A DNA stretch of 64,000 nucleotides from Bradyrhizobium sp. AZCC 1721 (lineage in GTDB: Bacteria; Pseudomonadota; Alphaproteobacteria; Rhizobiales; Xanthobacteraceae): positions 4,703,001 to 4,767,000 of the forward strand of contig NZ_JAZHSB010000001.1 of assembly GCF_036924715.1 (NCBI RefSeq), written 5' to 3'. Below the pieces are notes generated by a model, which made no database searches, had not been told where the DNA came from, and saw only the letters and a program-made list of their open reading frames with translations. The position numbers and the translations under genes were made by a program. Each line of letters begins with the position of its first letter. Position 1 is the stretch's first letter. Shown here piece after piece: positions 43,384 to 52,964 of this stretch.

Positions 43384-44514
43384 TTATCGCCTGCGCCAGA
43401 CGAACAGACCGGACATGGCGTAATTCCAGACCACGCCCATCAGCGCGCCGGCAAGCCCCGCAAGCCACCAGATCGGTTCCTGCTCGAAGATCGAGAACGC
43501 CACCCCGACGTTGGCAAGCAGGCCGACGCCGCACACCAGATAGAACAGCAGCAGGCCGCGCAGGATCGCAAATCCCTTCAGCCGCTGGTCGCGATAGGTG
43601 AGGAAATTGTTCAGAATGAAATTGCTGGTCATCGCGACCAGCGCACCAATGGCCTGCGCCTCAGCAAACCGGGCATTGAAGATTTCGTGCGCGATGAACA
43701 GCGCCACGAGATGTACGACAAGGCCGGTGCCCCCGACCATCGCGAACAACAGGAAACGCAGTGACACCACGTCATGCGTCAGCTTGGCCAGCACCAGCCC
43801 GAGGAAATCCAGCGCCACCATGGAGTCGAGTTTGCTCTCGCCATGCTGGCGCGAGCCGAAGGTATAGGGAATTTCGACGGCGCGCAGCTTGCCCTGCGCC
43901 GAGGCGACGATATCGAGCAGGATCTTGAAGCCCTGGGTCGAGAGCTGCGGCGCCAGTTGCTCGAAACGATCGCGGCGAATCATGAAGAAGCCGCTCATGG
44001 GATCGGCGATCTCGACCTTCAGCGTGCGCTTGGCGACCTCGGTCGCAAGCTGACTGGCGCCTGCCCGCTGCTTGTTGAAACTGTCGGCGCTGCCGCCCTC
44101 GATGTAGCGGCTGCCGACCACCAGTTCCGCCTCGCCGCTCCGCAGCAGCGCGACCATCTTCGGCAGTTGTGCTTCGTCGTGCTGCAGGTCGGCGTCGATC
44201 ACCGCAGCATAGGGCGCGCTCGATGCCAGGATACCCTCGATGCAGGCACCCGACAGTCCGCGTCGCCCGATCCGGCGGATGCAGCGGACGCGGGAGTCCT
44301 TCCGCGCGAGCCCGCGCACCACTTCCCAGGTTCCGTCGGGGGAATTGTCGTCGACAAAGACGACTTCCCAGGCGATGCCCGCCAGCGTCGCCTCCAGCCG
44401 CCGGTACAGCACCGTCACGTTGTCGCGTTCGTTGAATGTAGGGACGACGACCGAAAGCTCAGGCAAACCGGCCTGCGACGGGGTTTCGGGGCCCGGTTTG
44501 ATGGCGTCATTCAT
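43384..44514 (-). CDS. Polyprenyl-phosphate glycosyltransferase (GT2, DPM1-like) fused to a GtrA domain
   Basis: 376-residue fusion. Residues about 20-250 form a GT2 domain (VVPTFNERDNVTVLY, VFVDDNSPDGTWE, AVIDADLQHDE with the DxD-like metal site) that links a sugar nucleotide to polyprenyl phosphate. Residues about 255-376 form a four-helix GtrA domain (LLFAMVGGTGLVVHL, MTSNFILNNFLTY) thought to help flip the product. It is the first gene of a pair with the GT39 enzyme. Confidence 0.92.
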   Translation of the reverse strand: MNDAIKPGPETPSQAGLPELSVVVPTFNERDNVTVLYRRLEATLAGIAWEVVFVDDNSPDGTWEVVRGLARKDSRVRCIRRIGRRGLSGACIEGILASSAPYAAVIDADLQHDEAQLPKMVALLRSGEAELVVGSRYIEGGSADSFNKQRAGASQLATEVAKRTLKVEIADPMSGFFMIRRDRFEQLAPQLSTQGFKILLDIVASAQGKLRAVEIPYTFGSRQHGESKLDSMVALDFLGLVLAKLTHDVVSLRFLLFAMVGGTGLVVHLVALFIAHEIFNARFAEAQAIGALVAMTSNFILNNFLTYRDQRLKGFAILRGLLLFYLVCGVGLLANVGVAFSIFEQEPIWWLAGLAGALMGVVWNYAMSGLFVWRRR

Positions 44515-44758
44515 GGCCGCCAGCGTATATCCGCAGCCGCCTCACATGCCAAGGGTTCCGGAACAGCCACTCAATGGGGGAAAACGGCCTTAAAGAGGAG
44601 CCTTAAATGCCAACGACCACGAACAGAGGGCGCGCGTACATCCGGCGCAGCCAAACTATTCATGGTCGTTCCAGCGTCGGAGCCTTGAAGCTTCAACGTC
44701 GCCGTTGAATATAACATGGGAACACCGCCCGCGTTCCGCAAGGGGGGATCCGTCTCTC

Positions 44759-44956
44759 CTAATTCGGCACTTCCCGAATCACCGGGCCGCGCGGCGCTGG
44801 CGCAACAGGCGCCGGCTGCACCGGCGCCGGTTGCTGGATGCTGGCCGGTTTGGTGGGCTTTCCATACTGGCCGATCGGCCCGTAGGCGACGGCGACCACC
44901 ATCACGATCGAGGCGACGATGGCTCCCAAAAGACCGGCGAATGACTGCGAATTCAT
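44759..44956 (-). CDS. Small membrane protein with proline-rich tail
   Basis: 65-residue protein. One hydrophobic helix (LLGAIVASIVMVVAVAYG, about 9-26) is followed by a Pro/Ala/Gln-rich tail (QQPAPVQPAPVAPAPRG). Similar single-pass small proteins are common in Bradyrhizobium, and their role is unknown. The minus-strand start at 44956 is the only sensible one. Confidence 0.55.
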   Translation of the reverse strand: MNSQSFAGLLGAIVASIVMVVAVAYGPIGQYGKPTKPASIQQPAPVQPAPVAPAPRGPVIREVPN

Positions 44957-45172
44957 ACTCTACGTTCCCCTACGCCTGACCGGGAACTGATATCATGGAA
45001 AAAGCGCGTGGAGGAATAGTCCCTGCGTCGACCATTGAGAAAACACCCCATCGAGTCCACCTTTCAAAATCTGACCACGCGAGTGCCGCGCGACCGACAA
45101 GCAAGAACCGCGATTAGATCGCAAACATGGCGGAGTCTCGACCTTTGATTTGACAGGGAATAGGGGAAGCAG

Positions 45173-45796
45173 ATGTCGAATACAGATCAGGGCAAGCCGA
45201 CCGGGAAATCCGGACGGCGCAACCGGAAGGGAGAGCGGGGCAAAAAGGCCGCTCCCCAAGAGAACCCGACGGTGAGCCCAACGGCGAACCCGGCGCCGGT
45301 TGAATTGCAAAGCCCGGATCAGGATCCGCCGCTGCAGCCGGAGCCGGCTCACGCGGAAAGCCCGAAGGTCGATCAGCCGGCCGTCGACGAACCAGCCGTC
45401 GCCGCATCGCCGGAACCGCAGCCGACCGCGGCGCCCTCGCCGGCCGAGCCCGCGCCGGCCGAGGCCGCGCCAGCCGAGGCCGCATCGATCCAGTCTGCGC
45501 CCGCCGAGCCCGCTACGGAGCCTGCGCCGGTCAGCCTGCAGACCATCGCGAACGCCTATCGCGACTACACAAGGAAATCGCTCGAGGATTTCGGGTCCTT
45601 TGTCGAACAGCTCAGCGGCGTTCGCTCGCTCGACAAGGCGATGACGGTTCAAAGCGAATTTGTGAAGCGGGCTTATGAGACGTCAGTGGCCGAGTCGCAG
45701 AGGATCTGCGAACTCCACACCAAACTCGCCAAGCAATCGCTGCAGCCGTTTCAGGGCCTAGTCGGCAAGGCGCCGGAGAGACATAACAAGCCATAA
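45173..45796 (+). CDS. Phasin-domain protein with disordered Pro/Ala/Glu-rich N-terminus
   Basis: 207 residues. The first 25 are basic (KSGRRNRKGERGKKAA). About residues 30-120 are low-complexity Pro/Ala/Glu with imperfect repeats (PAEPAPAEAAPAEAA). The last 85 or so form a phasin domain (NAYRDYTRKSLEDFGSFVEQL; VKRAYETSVAESQRICEL). The domain suggests binding to polyhydroxyalkanoate granules; the long charged tail may recruit DNA or proteins. An intrinsic terminator follows 51 bp after the stop. Confidence 0.82.
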   Translation: MSNTDQGKPTGKSGRRNRKGERGKKAAPQENPTVSPTANPAPVELQSPDQDPPLQPEPAHAESPKVDQPAVDEPAVAASPEPQPTAAPSPAEPAPAEAAPAEAASIQSAPAEPATEPAPVSLQTIANAYRDYTRKSLEDFGSFVEQLSGVRSLDKAMTVQSEFVKRAYETSVAESQRICELHTKLAKQSLQPFQGLVGKAPERHNKP

Positions 45797-45846
45797 CAAG
45801 CCCTGGGCGCGTTGAAACTACGGCTCTTGCGTAGAGCGAAAGAGAG

Positions 45847-45877
45847 AGGCTCCGGTTATCCGGAGCTTCTTTTTTTG
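45847..45877 (+). terminator. Rho-independent terminator of the phasin-like gene
   Basis: GCTCCGG - TTAT - CCGGAGC, a 7-bp stem with extra flanking pairs, followed by TTCTTTTTTT. Confidence 0.9.
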
Positions 45878-46000
45878 AAAAGCGCTCCACGAGACCGCGC
45901 GTTTGTATTCCGAAAGCCTTGCCGCCGCGGCGACAACTGGTCAATCGGAGCCGATTTGGCTAACATCCGTCAGCCCTCCCCCTGTCCGAAGAGTCTTCCA

Positions 46001-46825
46001 GTGAGCAAGGCCTCTAAGTCGACCGCAACCAGCAGCGGCAGCATCTATATCGGTATCGGCGGCTGGACCTTCGAGCCGTGGCGCGGCGTGTTCTATCCCG
46101 AGAAGCTGGCACAGGCAAAAGAGCTGTCCTACGCCGCCTCGAAGCTGACCTCTATCGAGATCAACGGTACCTATTACGGTTCGCAGAAGCCGGAGAGTTT
46201 TCGCAAATGGGCGCGTGAGGTGCCCGACGGCTTCGTGTTCTCGTTGAAGGGACCGCGCTTCGCGACCAATCGTCGTGTGCTGGCAGAGGCCGGCGACTCC
46301 ATAAAGCGCTTCTACGATTCCGGCGTGATGGAGCTTGGCGACCGGCTCGGCCCGGTGCTCTGGCAATTCGCGCCGACCAAAAAATTCGACGAGGCCGATT
46401 TCGGCAAATTCCTCGAACTGTTGCCGCGCAAACTCGACGGTCGCGCGCTACGTCACGTCGTCGAGGTGCGGCATGACAGTTTCTGCGTGCCGGAGTTCAT
46501 CGCGTTGCTGCGACAATTCGAGACGCCGGTTGTATTCGCCGAGCACGGCAAATATCCCGCGATCGCCGACATCGTCAGCGATTTCGTCTATGCGCGCCTG
46601 CAGAAGGGCAATGACGAACTGAAGACCTGCTATCCGCCGAAGCAGCTCGATGCCTGGGCGAAGCGCTTTCAGGCCTGGGCCGCCGGCGGCGAGCCCGACG
46701 ACCTGCCGCGCGTCGAAAAGGCCAAGCCGAACAAGATGCCGCGCGACGTGTTCGCGTATGTGATCCACGAAGGCAAGGTGCGTGCGCCTGCGGGTGCGAT
46801 GGAGCTGATCGAGCGCGTCAAATAA
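46001..46825 (+). CDS. DUF72 domain-containing protein
   Basis: 274-residue TIM-barrel-like DUF72 protein. IYIGIGGWTFEPWRGVFYPE, SIEINGTYYGSQ and VLWQFAPTKKFD are family blocks. The function is unknown, though a hydrolase or nuclease-like role has been suggested because of its fold. I use the GTG at 46001, since the preceding open stretch from 45812 crosses the terminator at 45847 and cannot be coding. The gene converges on the Bug-receptor gene. Confidence 0.87.
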   Translation: MSKASKSTATSSGSIYIGIGGWTFEPWRGVFYPEKLAQAKELSYAASKLTSIEINGTYYGSQKPESFRKWAREVPDGFVFSLKGPRFATNRRVLAEAGDSIKRFYDSGVMELGDRLGPVLWQFAPTKKFDEADFGKFLELLPRKLDGRALRHVVEVRHDSFCVPEFIALLRQFETPVVFAEHGKYPAIADIVSDFVYARLQKGNDELKTCYPPKQLDAWAKRFQAWAAGGEPDDLPRVEKAKPNKMPRDVFAYVIHEGKVRAPAGAMELIERVK

Positions 46826-46833
46826 TCAAACGC

Positions 46834-47799
46834 TCAGTCGAGCTTGATGCCGGCCTCGCGGATCAGTTTCGTCCAGGTTTCGTATTCGGACGCGACGAAC
46901 GCATCGAGCTTGTCGTCAGGCAAATCCCACGGCTCGCCGCCGCTCTTCTCGAAGCGCTCCTTGAGTTCGGGCAGCGCGGCACGGATTTCCCGGCGCAGTT
47001 TTGCGATGACGTCCGGCGGCGTCTTTGCCGGCGCGAAAATGCCGAGCCAGGAATCGACGTCGAGGCCGGGCACGCCAGCCTCAGACATGGTCGGCACATC
47101 AGGCGCAAGCGGGCTGCGCTTCGACGACAGCACCGCAATGCCCCGCGCCTGCCCGGACTGCACGTAAGGCAGCCCGGCGGCCATCGAATCGAAGAACAGG
47201 TCGATGCGGCCCGCGAGCAGGTCGGTAAAGGCTGGCGGAGACCCCTTGTAGGGCACCTCCAGGAATTTGACGCCCGCAGCCTTCATGAAGGCAGCCGCTA
47301 CCAGTTGCTGACCGGTGCCGACGCCTGCCGTCGCGACCGAGATCGAGCCGGGATTGGCCTTTGCGGCGGCGACGATGTCCGCGAGCTTGCTATGCGGTAA
47401 ATCCTTGCGGCCGACCATGACGTAGCCGAACTTGTAAACCAGCGCGACCGGCACGAAATCCTTGCGCGGATCATAGCCGAGCTTGGAATAGAGCGCCGAA
47501 TTGAATGCCATGTTGGAGAGCCCGCCGACCACCAGCGTGTAGCCGTCCGGCTCGCTCTGGCTTGCGGCCTGCGTGCCGACGACGGTGCCGGCACCGGGCT
47601 TGTTCTCGACCACGAAGGCCTGCCCCATCCGCTTCGACAGCGCATCCGCCAGATGCCGCCCGACCAGATCGTAACTGCCGCCGGGCCCGATCGGGACGAT
47701 GATCTTCACCGGGCGATCGGGATAGCTTGTCTGGGCGTGCGCCGTGCCGCTAACGAGAAGCGCGAGCAGCCCTGCCAGCGTCCGGCAAAATCGGTTCAT
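46834..47799 (-). CDS. Tripartite tricarboxylate transporter substrate-binding protein (Bug family)
   Basis: 321-residue periplasmic binding protein with signal peptide (LAGLLALLVSGTAHAQ). SYPDRPVKIIVPIGPGGSYD and RHLADALSKRMGQAFVVENKPGAGT are the Bug hallmarks. These receptors bind carboxylates for TctAB transporters, but no tctA/tctB genes lie nearby, so it is an orphan as is common in this group. The start at 47799 gives the signal peptide directly; upstream codons are not conserved-looking. Confidence 0.9.
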   Translation of the reverse strand: MNRFCRTLAGLLALLVSGTAHAQTSYPDRPVKIIVPIGPGGSYDLVGRHLADALSKRMGQAFVVENKPGAGTVVGTQAASQSEPDGYTLVVGGLSNMAFNSALYSKLGYDPRKDFVPVALVYKFGYVMVGRKDLPHSKLADIVAAAKANPGSISVATAGVGTGQQLVAAAFMKAAGVKFLEVPYKGSPPAFTDLLAGRIDLFFDSMAAGLPYVQSGQARGIAVLSSKRSPLAPDVPTMSEAGVPGLDVDSWLGIFAPAKTPPDVIAKLRREIRAALPELKERFEKSGGEPWDLPDDKLDAFVASEYETWTKLIREAGIKLD

Positions 47800-47942
47800 C
47801 GTGTCCCCCGTGCATGCGGCCTTCGACAGGCTCTTTGCAGGGACTATGCGACATGCCGCGCCCGGCGGCAACGCGTCATATGGAAATCATCCGCGCACGA
47901 CCCTAGCTTTCCCGATGACAGATCAACGCACCGGACATCGAC

Positions 47943-48407
47943 ATGGCCCGCAAGACCAAACGCCTCTTCACCATCGGCTATGAGCAAACGCCGGCGAAGG
48001 CTGTGCTCGACGAGCTGGAAGCGTCGGGCGTCAAGCTCCTGGTGGACGTGCGCGCCGTTGCTTCCTCGCGGCGGCCGGGCTTCTCCAAAACTCAGCTCGC
48101 GGCCGGCCTCGACGAGCGCGGCATCTCCTATCTGCACCTGAAGGGGCTGGGAACGCCGAAGGAGGGCCGCGAGGCGGCGCGCAGCGGCAAGTTCGATCTC
48201 CTTCACAGGATCTATTCCAAGCACCTGAAGACCGCTCAGGCCAAGGAGGAACTCGACGAGCTTTCGGCGCTGGTGAAGCAATCGGGACCCGTCTGCATTC
48301 TCTGCTATGAGCGCGACCATTCTCATTGTCACCGCCAATGGATTGCCGAGATCATCGAGGATCGCGACGGCGTGAAGGTGGAAAATCTGGTCGCGCCGCA
48401 GGTGTAG
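47943..48407 (+). CDS. DUF488 domain-containing protein
   Basis: 154-residue DUF488 protein. KRLFTIGYEQTPAKAVLDEL starts the domain, VDVRAVASSRRPGFSK is its central motif, and ILCYERDHSHCHRQWIAE near the end carries the conserved Cys/His residues. The biochemical role is unknown. It stands alone, divergent from the Bug receptor gene. Confidence 0.88.
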   Translation: MARKTKRLFTIGYEQTPAKAVLDELEASGVKLLVDVRAVASSRRPGFSKTQLAAGLDERGISYLHLKGLGTPKEGREAARSGKFDLLHRIYSKHLKTAQAKEELDELSALVKQSGPVCILCYERDHSHCHRQWIAEIIEDRDGVKVENLVAPQV

Positions 48408-48413
48408 TCAAAC

Positions 48414-48567
48414 CGTCATTGCGAGCGAAGCGACCCTTCTACGCTTGCTACGCAAGCTTCGCAGGGCTCAAGTCCGCCGAAGCGCTTCTGCGCGAAGGCG
48501 GAAGCAATCCACTTCTCCGCACGGGATAGATGGATTGCTTCGTCGCTTGCGCTCCTCGCAATGACGG
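48414..48567. repeat. Palindromic repeat, 'cgtcattgcgag' family, longest variant
   Basis: Ends cgtcattgcgag / ctcgcaatgacg. The left arm contains an additional hairpin (CTTGCTACGCAAG region, then TCCGCC...GGCGGA), which makes this copy about 70 bp longer than usual. Confidence 0.8.
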
Positions 48568-48586
48568 CGTAACCCGCAATCGCACC

Positions 48587-49501
48587 TTACCCTAGTCCAT
48601 CCAGCCGGAACGTTCCCTCCATCATCTTCACGCTGCTGCCGCCGACGTGAATGGACGAAATCACGCCATTCTCTTTGCGGACGCGCGTCAGCAACAGGCT
48701 CGGCCGGCCCATGTCGATGCCCTGCCCGATCCGCAATTTCAGTTCGCCGTCCTTGGTGGGGTCGAGATCGGCAAGCAGCGCCGCGCAGGCGGCCGTCGCG
48801 CTGCCGGTGGCTGGGTCTTCGGACAATCCACTGGCGCCCGGATGAAACATCCGCGCCTGCAAGTCGCGTGGCGCTTCAGCGGCTGGCACGTCACGCGTAT
48901 AGAAGTAGACGGCGTCGCTGCCGTCGCACGGGAAGGTTTTTGCGAACGCCGCGGCGTCCGGCCTGGCACGTCGCAGCGCTTCGCGAGAGGCCACTTCCAC
49001 CGCGAGGAAGGCCAGGCCGACCGAGATGACCTGCGGCGGATGACGGTCGGTCTTGACGTCGCCAGCCAACAACGAGAGGCAGGCCGCCGCTTGTTCGACA
49101 CTGACATGCGACATCCGTTTCAACGGTTGCGGCGCCGTGAATTCGGTGCTGACGACCTTGCCATGATCCGTCAGAATCTCGACCGGCACGAGGCCAGCCT
49201 TTTCCTCGAACAATAGCCGCGCCGGCGGCTTTTCTGCCAACGTCGCCAGCACAAAAGCGGTTCCGACATTGGGGTGGCCCGCGAAGGGTATTTCGCGGTT
49301 CACGGTGAAGATGCGAACCTGCGCATCGTGAGTGGGCTCGCGCGGCGGCAGCACGAAGGTCGTCTCCGAATAGTTGAACTCGGTGGCGATCGCCTGCATC
49401 TGTTCGGTCGACAGCCCGTCGGCATCGAGCACGACGGCCAGCGGATTGCCGCCGAAGGCGCGGTCGGTGAAAACGTCCACAGTGATATAACGCCGCTGCA
49501 T
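48587..49501 (-). CDS. PhzF family isomerase-like protein
   Basis: 304-residue PhzF/diaminopimelate-epimerase-fold protein. YITVDVFTDRAFGGNPLAVV is the typical start, ATEFNYSETTFVLPP carries the family's catalytic Glu, and GLSEDPATGSATAA is the C-terminal signature. True PhzF acts in phenazine synthesis, but this family is widespread and no phenazine genes are present, so the substrate is unknown. The start at 49501 is 12 bp after the cyclase stop, consistent with the same operon. Confidence 0.88.
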   Translation of the reverse strand: MQRRYITVDVFTDRAFGGNPLAVVLDADGLSTEQMQAIATEFNYSETTFVLPPREPTHDAQVRIFTVNREIPFAGHPNVGTAFVLATLAEKPPARLLFEEKAGLVPVEILTDHGKVVSTEFTAPQPLKRMSHVSVEQAAACLSLLAGDVKTDRHPPQVISVGLAFLAVEVASREALRRARPDAAAFAKTFPCDGSDAVYFYTRDVPAAEAPRDLQARMFHPGASGLSEDPATGSATAACAALLADLDPTKDGELKLRIGQGIDMGRPSLLLTRVRKENGVISSIHVGGSSVKMMEGTFRLDGLG

Positions 49502-49512
49502 TCTTTTTCTCC

Positions 49513-50850
49513 CTATGCCAACCGCCACACGGCCATCGGCCGCTCATAGCCCCTGACTTCCACCTCGCCGAGCGAGACCGCATCGCGGCACGCTTCGCCG
49601 AGCGCATCGCGAACCGCTTCGGAGATCAGGAATTGCGAGTTGAAGTCCTTGTTGAGCGCTTCGAGCCGCGAGGCGAAGTTCACGGTGTCGCCGATCACGG
49701 TGTATTCCTTGCGCCGGGGCGAGCCGATGTTGCCGGCGACCACCTCGCCGAGATGAATGCCGATGCCCATGCGCAGCGGCCAGCTAGTCACTTCGTTGAG
49801 CCGCCCATTGGCTTCCAGCATCTCGCGCGCCGCGGCGACCGCCCGGTGCGCCGGGTCCGGCGCTTGCAACGGCGCTCCGAACAACGCCAGGAATCCGTCA
49901 CCCAAGAACTTGTTCACGATGCCGCCGTGGCGATCGAGGATGTCGACCAGCACGGCAAAGGCGCCGTCGAGCCGGTCCACCACTTCCTGCGGCGTACGTG
50001 TGCGCGCGCCGGCGGTGAAGCTGCGGAAATCGACGAACATGACCGCGACGCGGCGGGTGTCGCTGTCGGTCTTGGTGCCCTCGGCCATCAGACGTTCGAC
50101 CACCTGTGGCGAGACGTGCTGGCCGAACAAATTGGTGATGCGGTCGCGCGCGGTCGCCGCCTTGATGCTCGCCTCGAACTGCCGCCGCAACTGGTGCCCG
50201 ACCGCGCCGGCGAGCACGCCGCAGATCAGGATGATCAGGCTGCGCGCAGCGTGATAGTAGATACTGGGCTCGGCCTCTACGCCGGTCGGCGGGTGGTAGA
50301 ACATCGCCATGCAAAACAATTGAACGGCGGCGACCGCGCCGGTGAAGGTGGAGAGCCAGAAGTCCAGCCGCAGCGTCGAGAGGATGATGAAGATGAAATA
50401 GGTCATCGGCACCACGAAGCCCAGCGCCGCGACCGACCCCATGCTGTTGATGTGCAGCGCCAGCGCGACCGTCGGCATCGAGGTCTCGATCAACGCGCCC
50501 AGATAGCGCCGGAATATCGGCAGGTCGCGCCCCTGACGCATGTGGCGGGCGATCGACCCATGCACCCATAACTCGAACAGGATGAACGGCACGATGATCG
50601 AATAAAGATAATGCGGCTTGAGATTGCCGTGCCACACGCGGCTCACCGCCTCGGGCGCAACCAGGTAGACGGTCCAGAGAATAAGCGCCAAGAGCGCTGT
50701 GGTTGCGATCAGTGCCTTGATGCGCAGCAGCTCGGTCGCCATCACTTCCTGCGTCAGCGCGCGCTGGAAGTCGGCCGACACCGCCGGCTCTTGATCGCTC
50801 TTCCCCTTGCCCCAGAACTTCACTGTCTTCTCCGGAATGACGATGCGCAT
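49513..50850 (-). CDS. Membrane-bound adenylate/guanylate cyclase
   Basis: 445-residue class III cyclase with an N-terminal membrane region of about six helices (residues 45-225) and a cytoplasmic catalytic domain. VAVMFVDFRSFTAG and KFLGDGFLALFG supply the metal Asp residues, and YTVIGDTVNFASRLEAL the catalytic Asn/Arg. The membrane part has no CHASE domain, so it differs from the cyclase at 39967. It begins 6 bp after the ABC permease gene, which suggests co-transcription with the exporter. Confidence 0.9.
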   Translation of the reverse strand: MRIVIPEKTVKFWGKGKSDQEPAVSADFQRALTQEVMATELLRIKALIATTALLALILWTVYLVAPEAVSRVWHGNLKPHYLYSIIVPFILFELWVHGSIARHMRQGRDLPIFRRYLGALIETSMPTVALALHINSMGSVAALGFVVPMTYFIFIILSTLRLDFWLSTFTGAVAAVQLFCMAMFYHPPTGVEAEPSIYYHAARSLIILICGVLAGAVGHQLRRQFEASIKAATARDRITNLFGQHVSPQVVERLMAEGTKTDSDTRRVAVMFVDFRSFTAGARTRTPQEVVDRLDGAFAVLVDILDRHGGIVNKFLGDGFLALFGAPLQAPDPAHRAVAAAREMLEANGRLNEVTSWPLRMGIGIHLGEVVAGNIGSPRRKEYTVIGDTVNFASRLEALNKDFNSQFLISEAVRDALGEACRDAVSLGEVEVRGYERPMAVWRLA

Positions 50851-50856
50851 ATAATC

Positions 50857-52023
50857 TCAATCGAGCGTGCGACGGAAGCGTGTCACGGCGATGGTCATCG
50901 CCACCAGCATCAGTGCAATGAGTGCAATCGTGTCGTATTGCAGGTTGGAAGGAGCCGCACCCTTCAGCATGATGGCGCGGACGATGCGGATGTAATGGGT
51001 CAGTGGCAGTCCCTCGCCGAGATACTGCGCCCAGACCGGCATGCCCGCGAACGGAAACATGAAGCCGGACAACAGAATGCTCGGCAGGAAAAACATCATC
51101 GACATCTGCATCGCCTGCAACTGGTTCTGCACGATGGTGGAGAAGGTATAGCCGATCGAGAGGTTGGTGGTGATGAACAGCGTCGTCAGCGCCGCGAGCA
51201 GCGCCACGCTGCCGAGAATCGGTACCCCAAACAGCAAGGTCCCGATGCCGACGATCAGCGAGGCCTGGATGAAGCCGACGATCACGTAGGGAATGATCTT
51301 TCCGAACATCACCTCCACCGGCCTGATCGGCATCGACAACAGGCTCTCCATGGTGCCGCGCTCGATCTCGCGCGTCACCGACAGCGCGGTGAAGATCAGC
51401 ATGGTCATGGTCAAGATGGTACCGACAAGGCCCGGCACGATGTTGAGCCGCGATTCCGCGGCCGGATTGTAACGGGCATGCGCCCTGATCTCGAACGGGA
51501 GCTGCGGCGGATCGCCGATGTGGAGGTCGTGCGCGAGCGCGCTCTGCACCACTGCACCGAGCGTGCCCAGCGCGGAGCCGGCCGCGACCGGATCGGTCGC
51601 ATCAGCCGCGACAAGGAGCGCCGGACGGTCGCCGCGCCGCACCGCGCGCTCGAAGCCGCGCGGGATCTCTACCCCAAACAGCACCTTGCCGGACTGCAGC
51701 AGATCGTCGAATTCGGCGACGCTGTGTACTTCGCGGGTGAAGCGGAAATATTTGGTATTCTCCAGCGCCTTCAGCACCGAGCGCGCCAGATCGCTGTCCT
51801 CCTGGATCAGCACTGCCGTCGGCAGATGGCGCGGCGTGGTGTTGATGGCATAGCCGAACAGCAATAGCTGCATGACCGGGATCATCACGATCATCGCGAA
51901 CGAGACCCGGTCGCGACGGAGCTGGATGAATTCCTTGACCAGCATCGCAAAGCTGCGCCGCCAGAAGCCGAAAGCAGGCTCCGGCACGCCGCGATTTTGG
52001 CTGGCAGCATCGGTTGCACTCAT
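50857..52023 (-). CDS. ABC-2 type exporter permease
   Basis: 388-residue YbhS/YbhR-like permease. One helix near the N-terminus is followed by a large periplasmic loop and five helices toward the C-terminus. EIERGTMESLLSMPIRPVEVM is the ABC-2 coupling segment. It overlaps the end of the ATPase gene by 4 bases (ATGA), showing coupling. With the HlyD-type adaptor upstream it forms an efflux system of the YbhGFSR kind, but with only one permease gene. Confidence 0.9.
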   Translation of the reverse strand: MSATDAASQNRGVPEPAFGFWRRSFAMLVKEFIQLRRDRVSFAMIVMIPVMQLLLFGYAINTTPRHLPTAVLIQEDSDLARSVLKALENTKYFRFTREVHSVAEFDDLLQSGKVLFGVEIPRGFERAVRRGDRPALLVAADATDPVAAGSALGTLGAVVQSALAHDLHIGDPPQLPFEIRAHARYNPAAESRLNIVPGLVGTILTMTMLIFTALSVTREIERGTMESLLSMPIRPVEVMFGKIIPYVIVGFIQASLIVGIGTLLFGVPILGSVALLAALTTLFITTNLSIGYTFSTIVQNQLQAMQMSMMFFLPSILLSGFMFPFAGMPVWAQYLGEGLPLTHYIRIVRAIMLKGAAPSNLQYDTIALIALMLVAMTIAVTRFRRTLD

Positions 52024-52964
52024 TGGAAATTGTCCTTTGAGCGGTTCATGAGATCGATGAATACGTCTTCCAGCGACGGCTCGCTGTCCTCCCAGCGCCA
52101 TCCCCTCTTATCGCGATAAGGCGCGATGGTTGTCTGCAACGCGGACTTGTCGCGCCCCGAGACGTGCAGGCTGGTACCGAACGGCGCCACCATGTCGATG
52201 CCGGGCTTGCCGGCAAGCTCGGCCGCAAGCCCGTTGAGGTCGTCGCCGGAAACCGTGTAGGTCGACAACGCCGATTTCGCGATCACTTCGTCCACCGTGC
52301 CGTGCGCCAAGAGGTGGCCGTAGGCGATGTAGGCGATCTCGTGACAGCGCTCGGCCTCGTCCATGTAATGGGTCGAGACCAGCACCGTCAGCCCTTCGGC
52401 GGCGAGCGCATGGATCTCGTTCCAGAAATCGCGCCGCGCCTTGGGGTCGACGCCGGCCGTCGGCTCGTCCAATAGCAGCAGTTGCGGATTGGGCAGCGTG
52501 CAGGCGCCGAGCGCCAGGCGTTGCTTCCAGCCGCCGGAAAGTTCGCCGGCAAGCTGCTCCTCGCGGCCGCTCAGGCCGATCCGCCGGATCATGTCACGTG
52601 CAGCGCCCCGCGCGTCGCGCATGCCGTAAAGCCGCGCGACGAATTCGAGATTCTCGCGGACCGAGAGATCCTGATACAGGCTGAAGCGCTGCGTCATGTA
52701 GCCGACCAGACGCTTGATCTTGTCGGCGTCGCGGCGGATATCATAGCCGAGGCAGGTGCCCTCGCCGGCATCCGGCGTCAATAGCCCGCACAGCATGCGG
52801 ATGGTGGTAGTCTTGCCGGAGCCGTTCGGCCCGAGGAAGCCGTAGATCGAGCCGCGCCTCACCTGCATCGAGAGGTCATGCACGACCTCGCGGCCGCCGA
52901 ACGATTTTGATAGGCCCTCGACGTTGATGGCGATGTCGGGGCCTGATGCAGGCACTGTATTCAT
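52020..52964 (-). CDS. ABC exporter ATP-binding protein
   Basis: 314-residue ATPase with a single nucleotide-binding domain. Walker A is GPNGSGKTTT (about 43), the signature ELSGGWKQRLALG, and Walker B LLLLDEPTAGVDPKA with the following switch His in VSTHYMDEAERC. The C-terminal extension is like that of YbhF or antibiotic exporters. The start overlaps the stop of the HlyD gene by 4 bases, and the permease follows with the same kind of overlap. Confidence 0.93.
   Translation of the reverse strand: MNTVPASGPDIAINVEGLSKSFGGREVVHDLSMQVRRGSIYGFLGPNGSGKTTTIRMLCGLLTPDAGEGTCLGYDIRRDADKIKRLVGYMTQRFSLYQDLSVRENLEFVARLYGMRDARGAARDMIRRIGLSGREEQLAGELSGGWKQRLALGACTLPNPQLLLLDEPTAGVDPKARRDFWNEIHALAAEGLTVLVSTHYMDEAERCHEIAYIAYGHLLAHGTVDEVIAKSALSTYTVSGDDLNGLAAELAGKPGIDMVAPFGTSLHVSGRDKSALQTTIAPYRDKRGWRWEDSEPSLEDVFIDLMNRSKDNFQ

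Noticed and set aside
45812..46000. Longer N-terminus of the DUF72 protein
   Set aside because: The extension runs through a strong intrinsic terminator (45847-45877) and has no family similarity; the GTG at 46001 fits.
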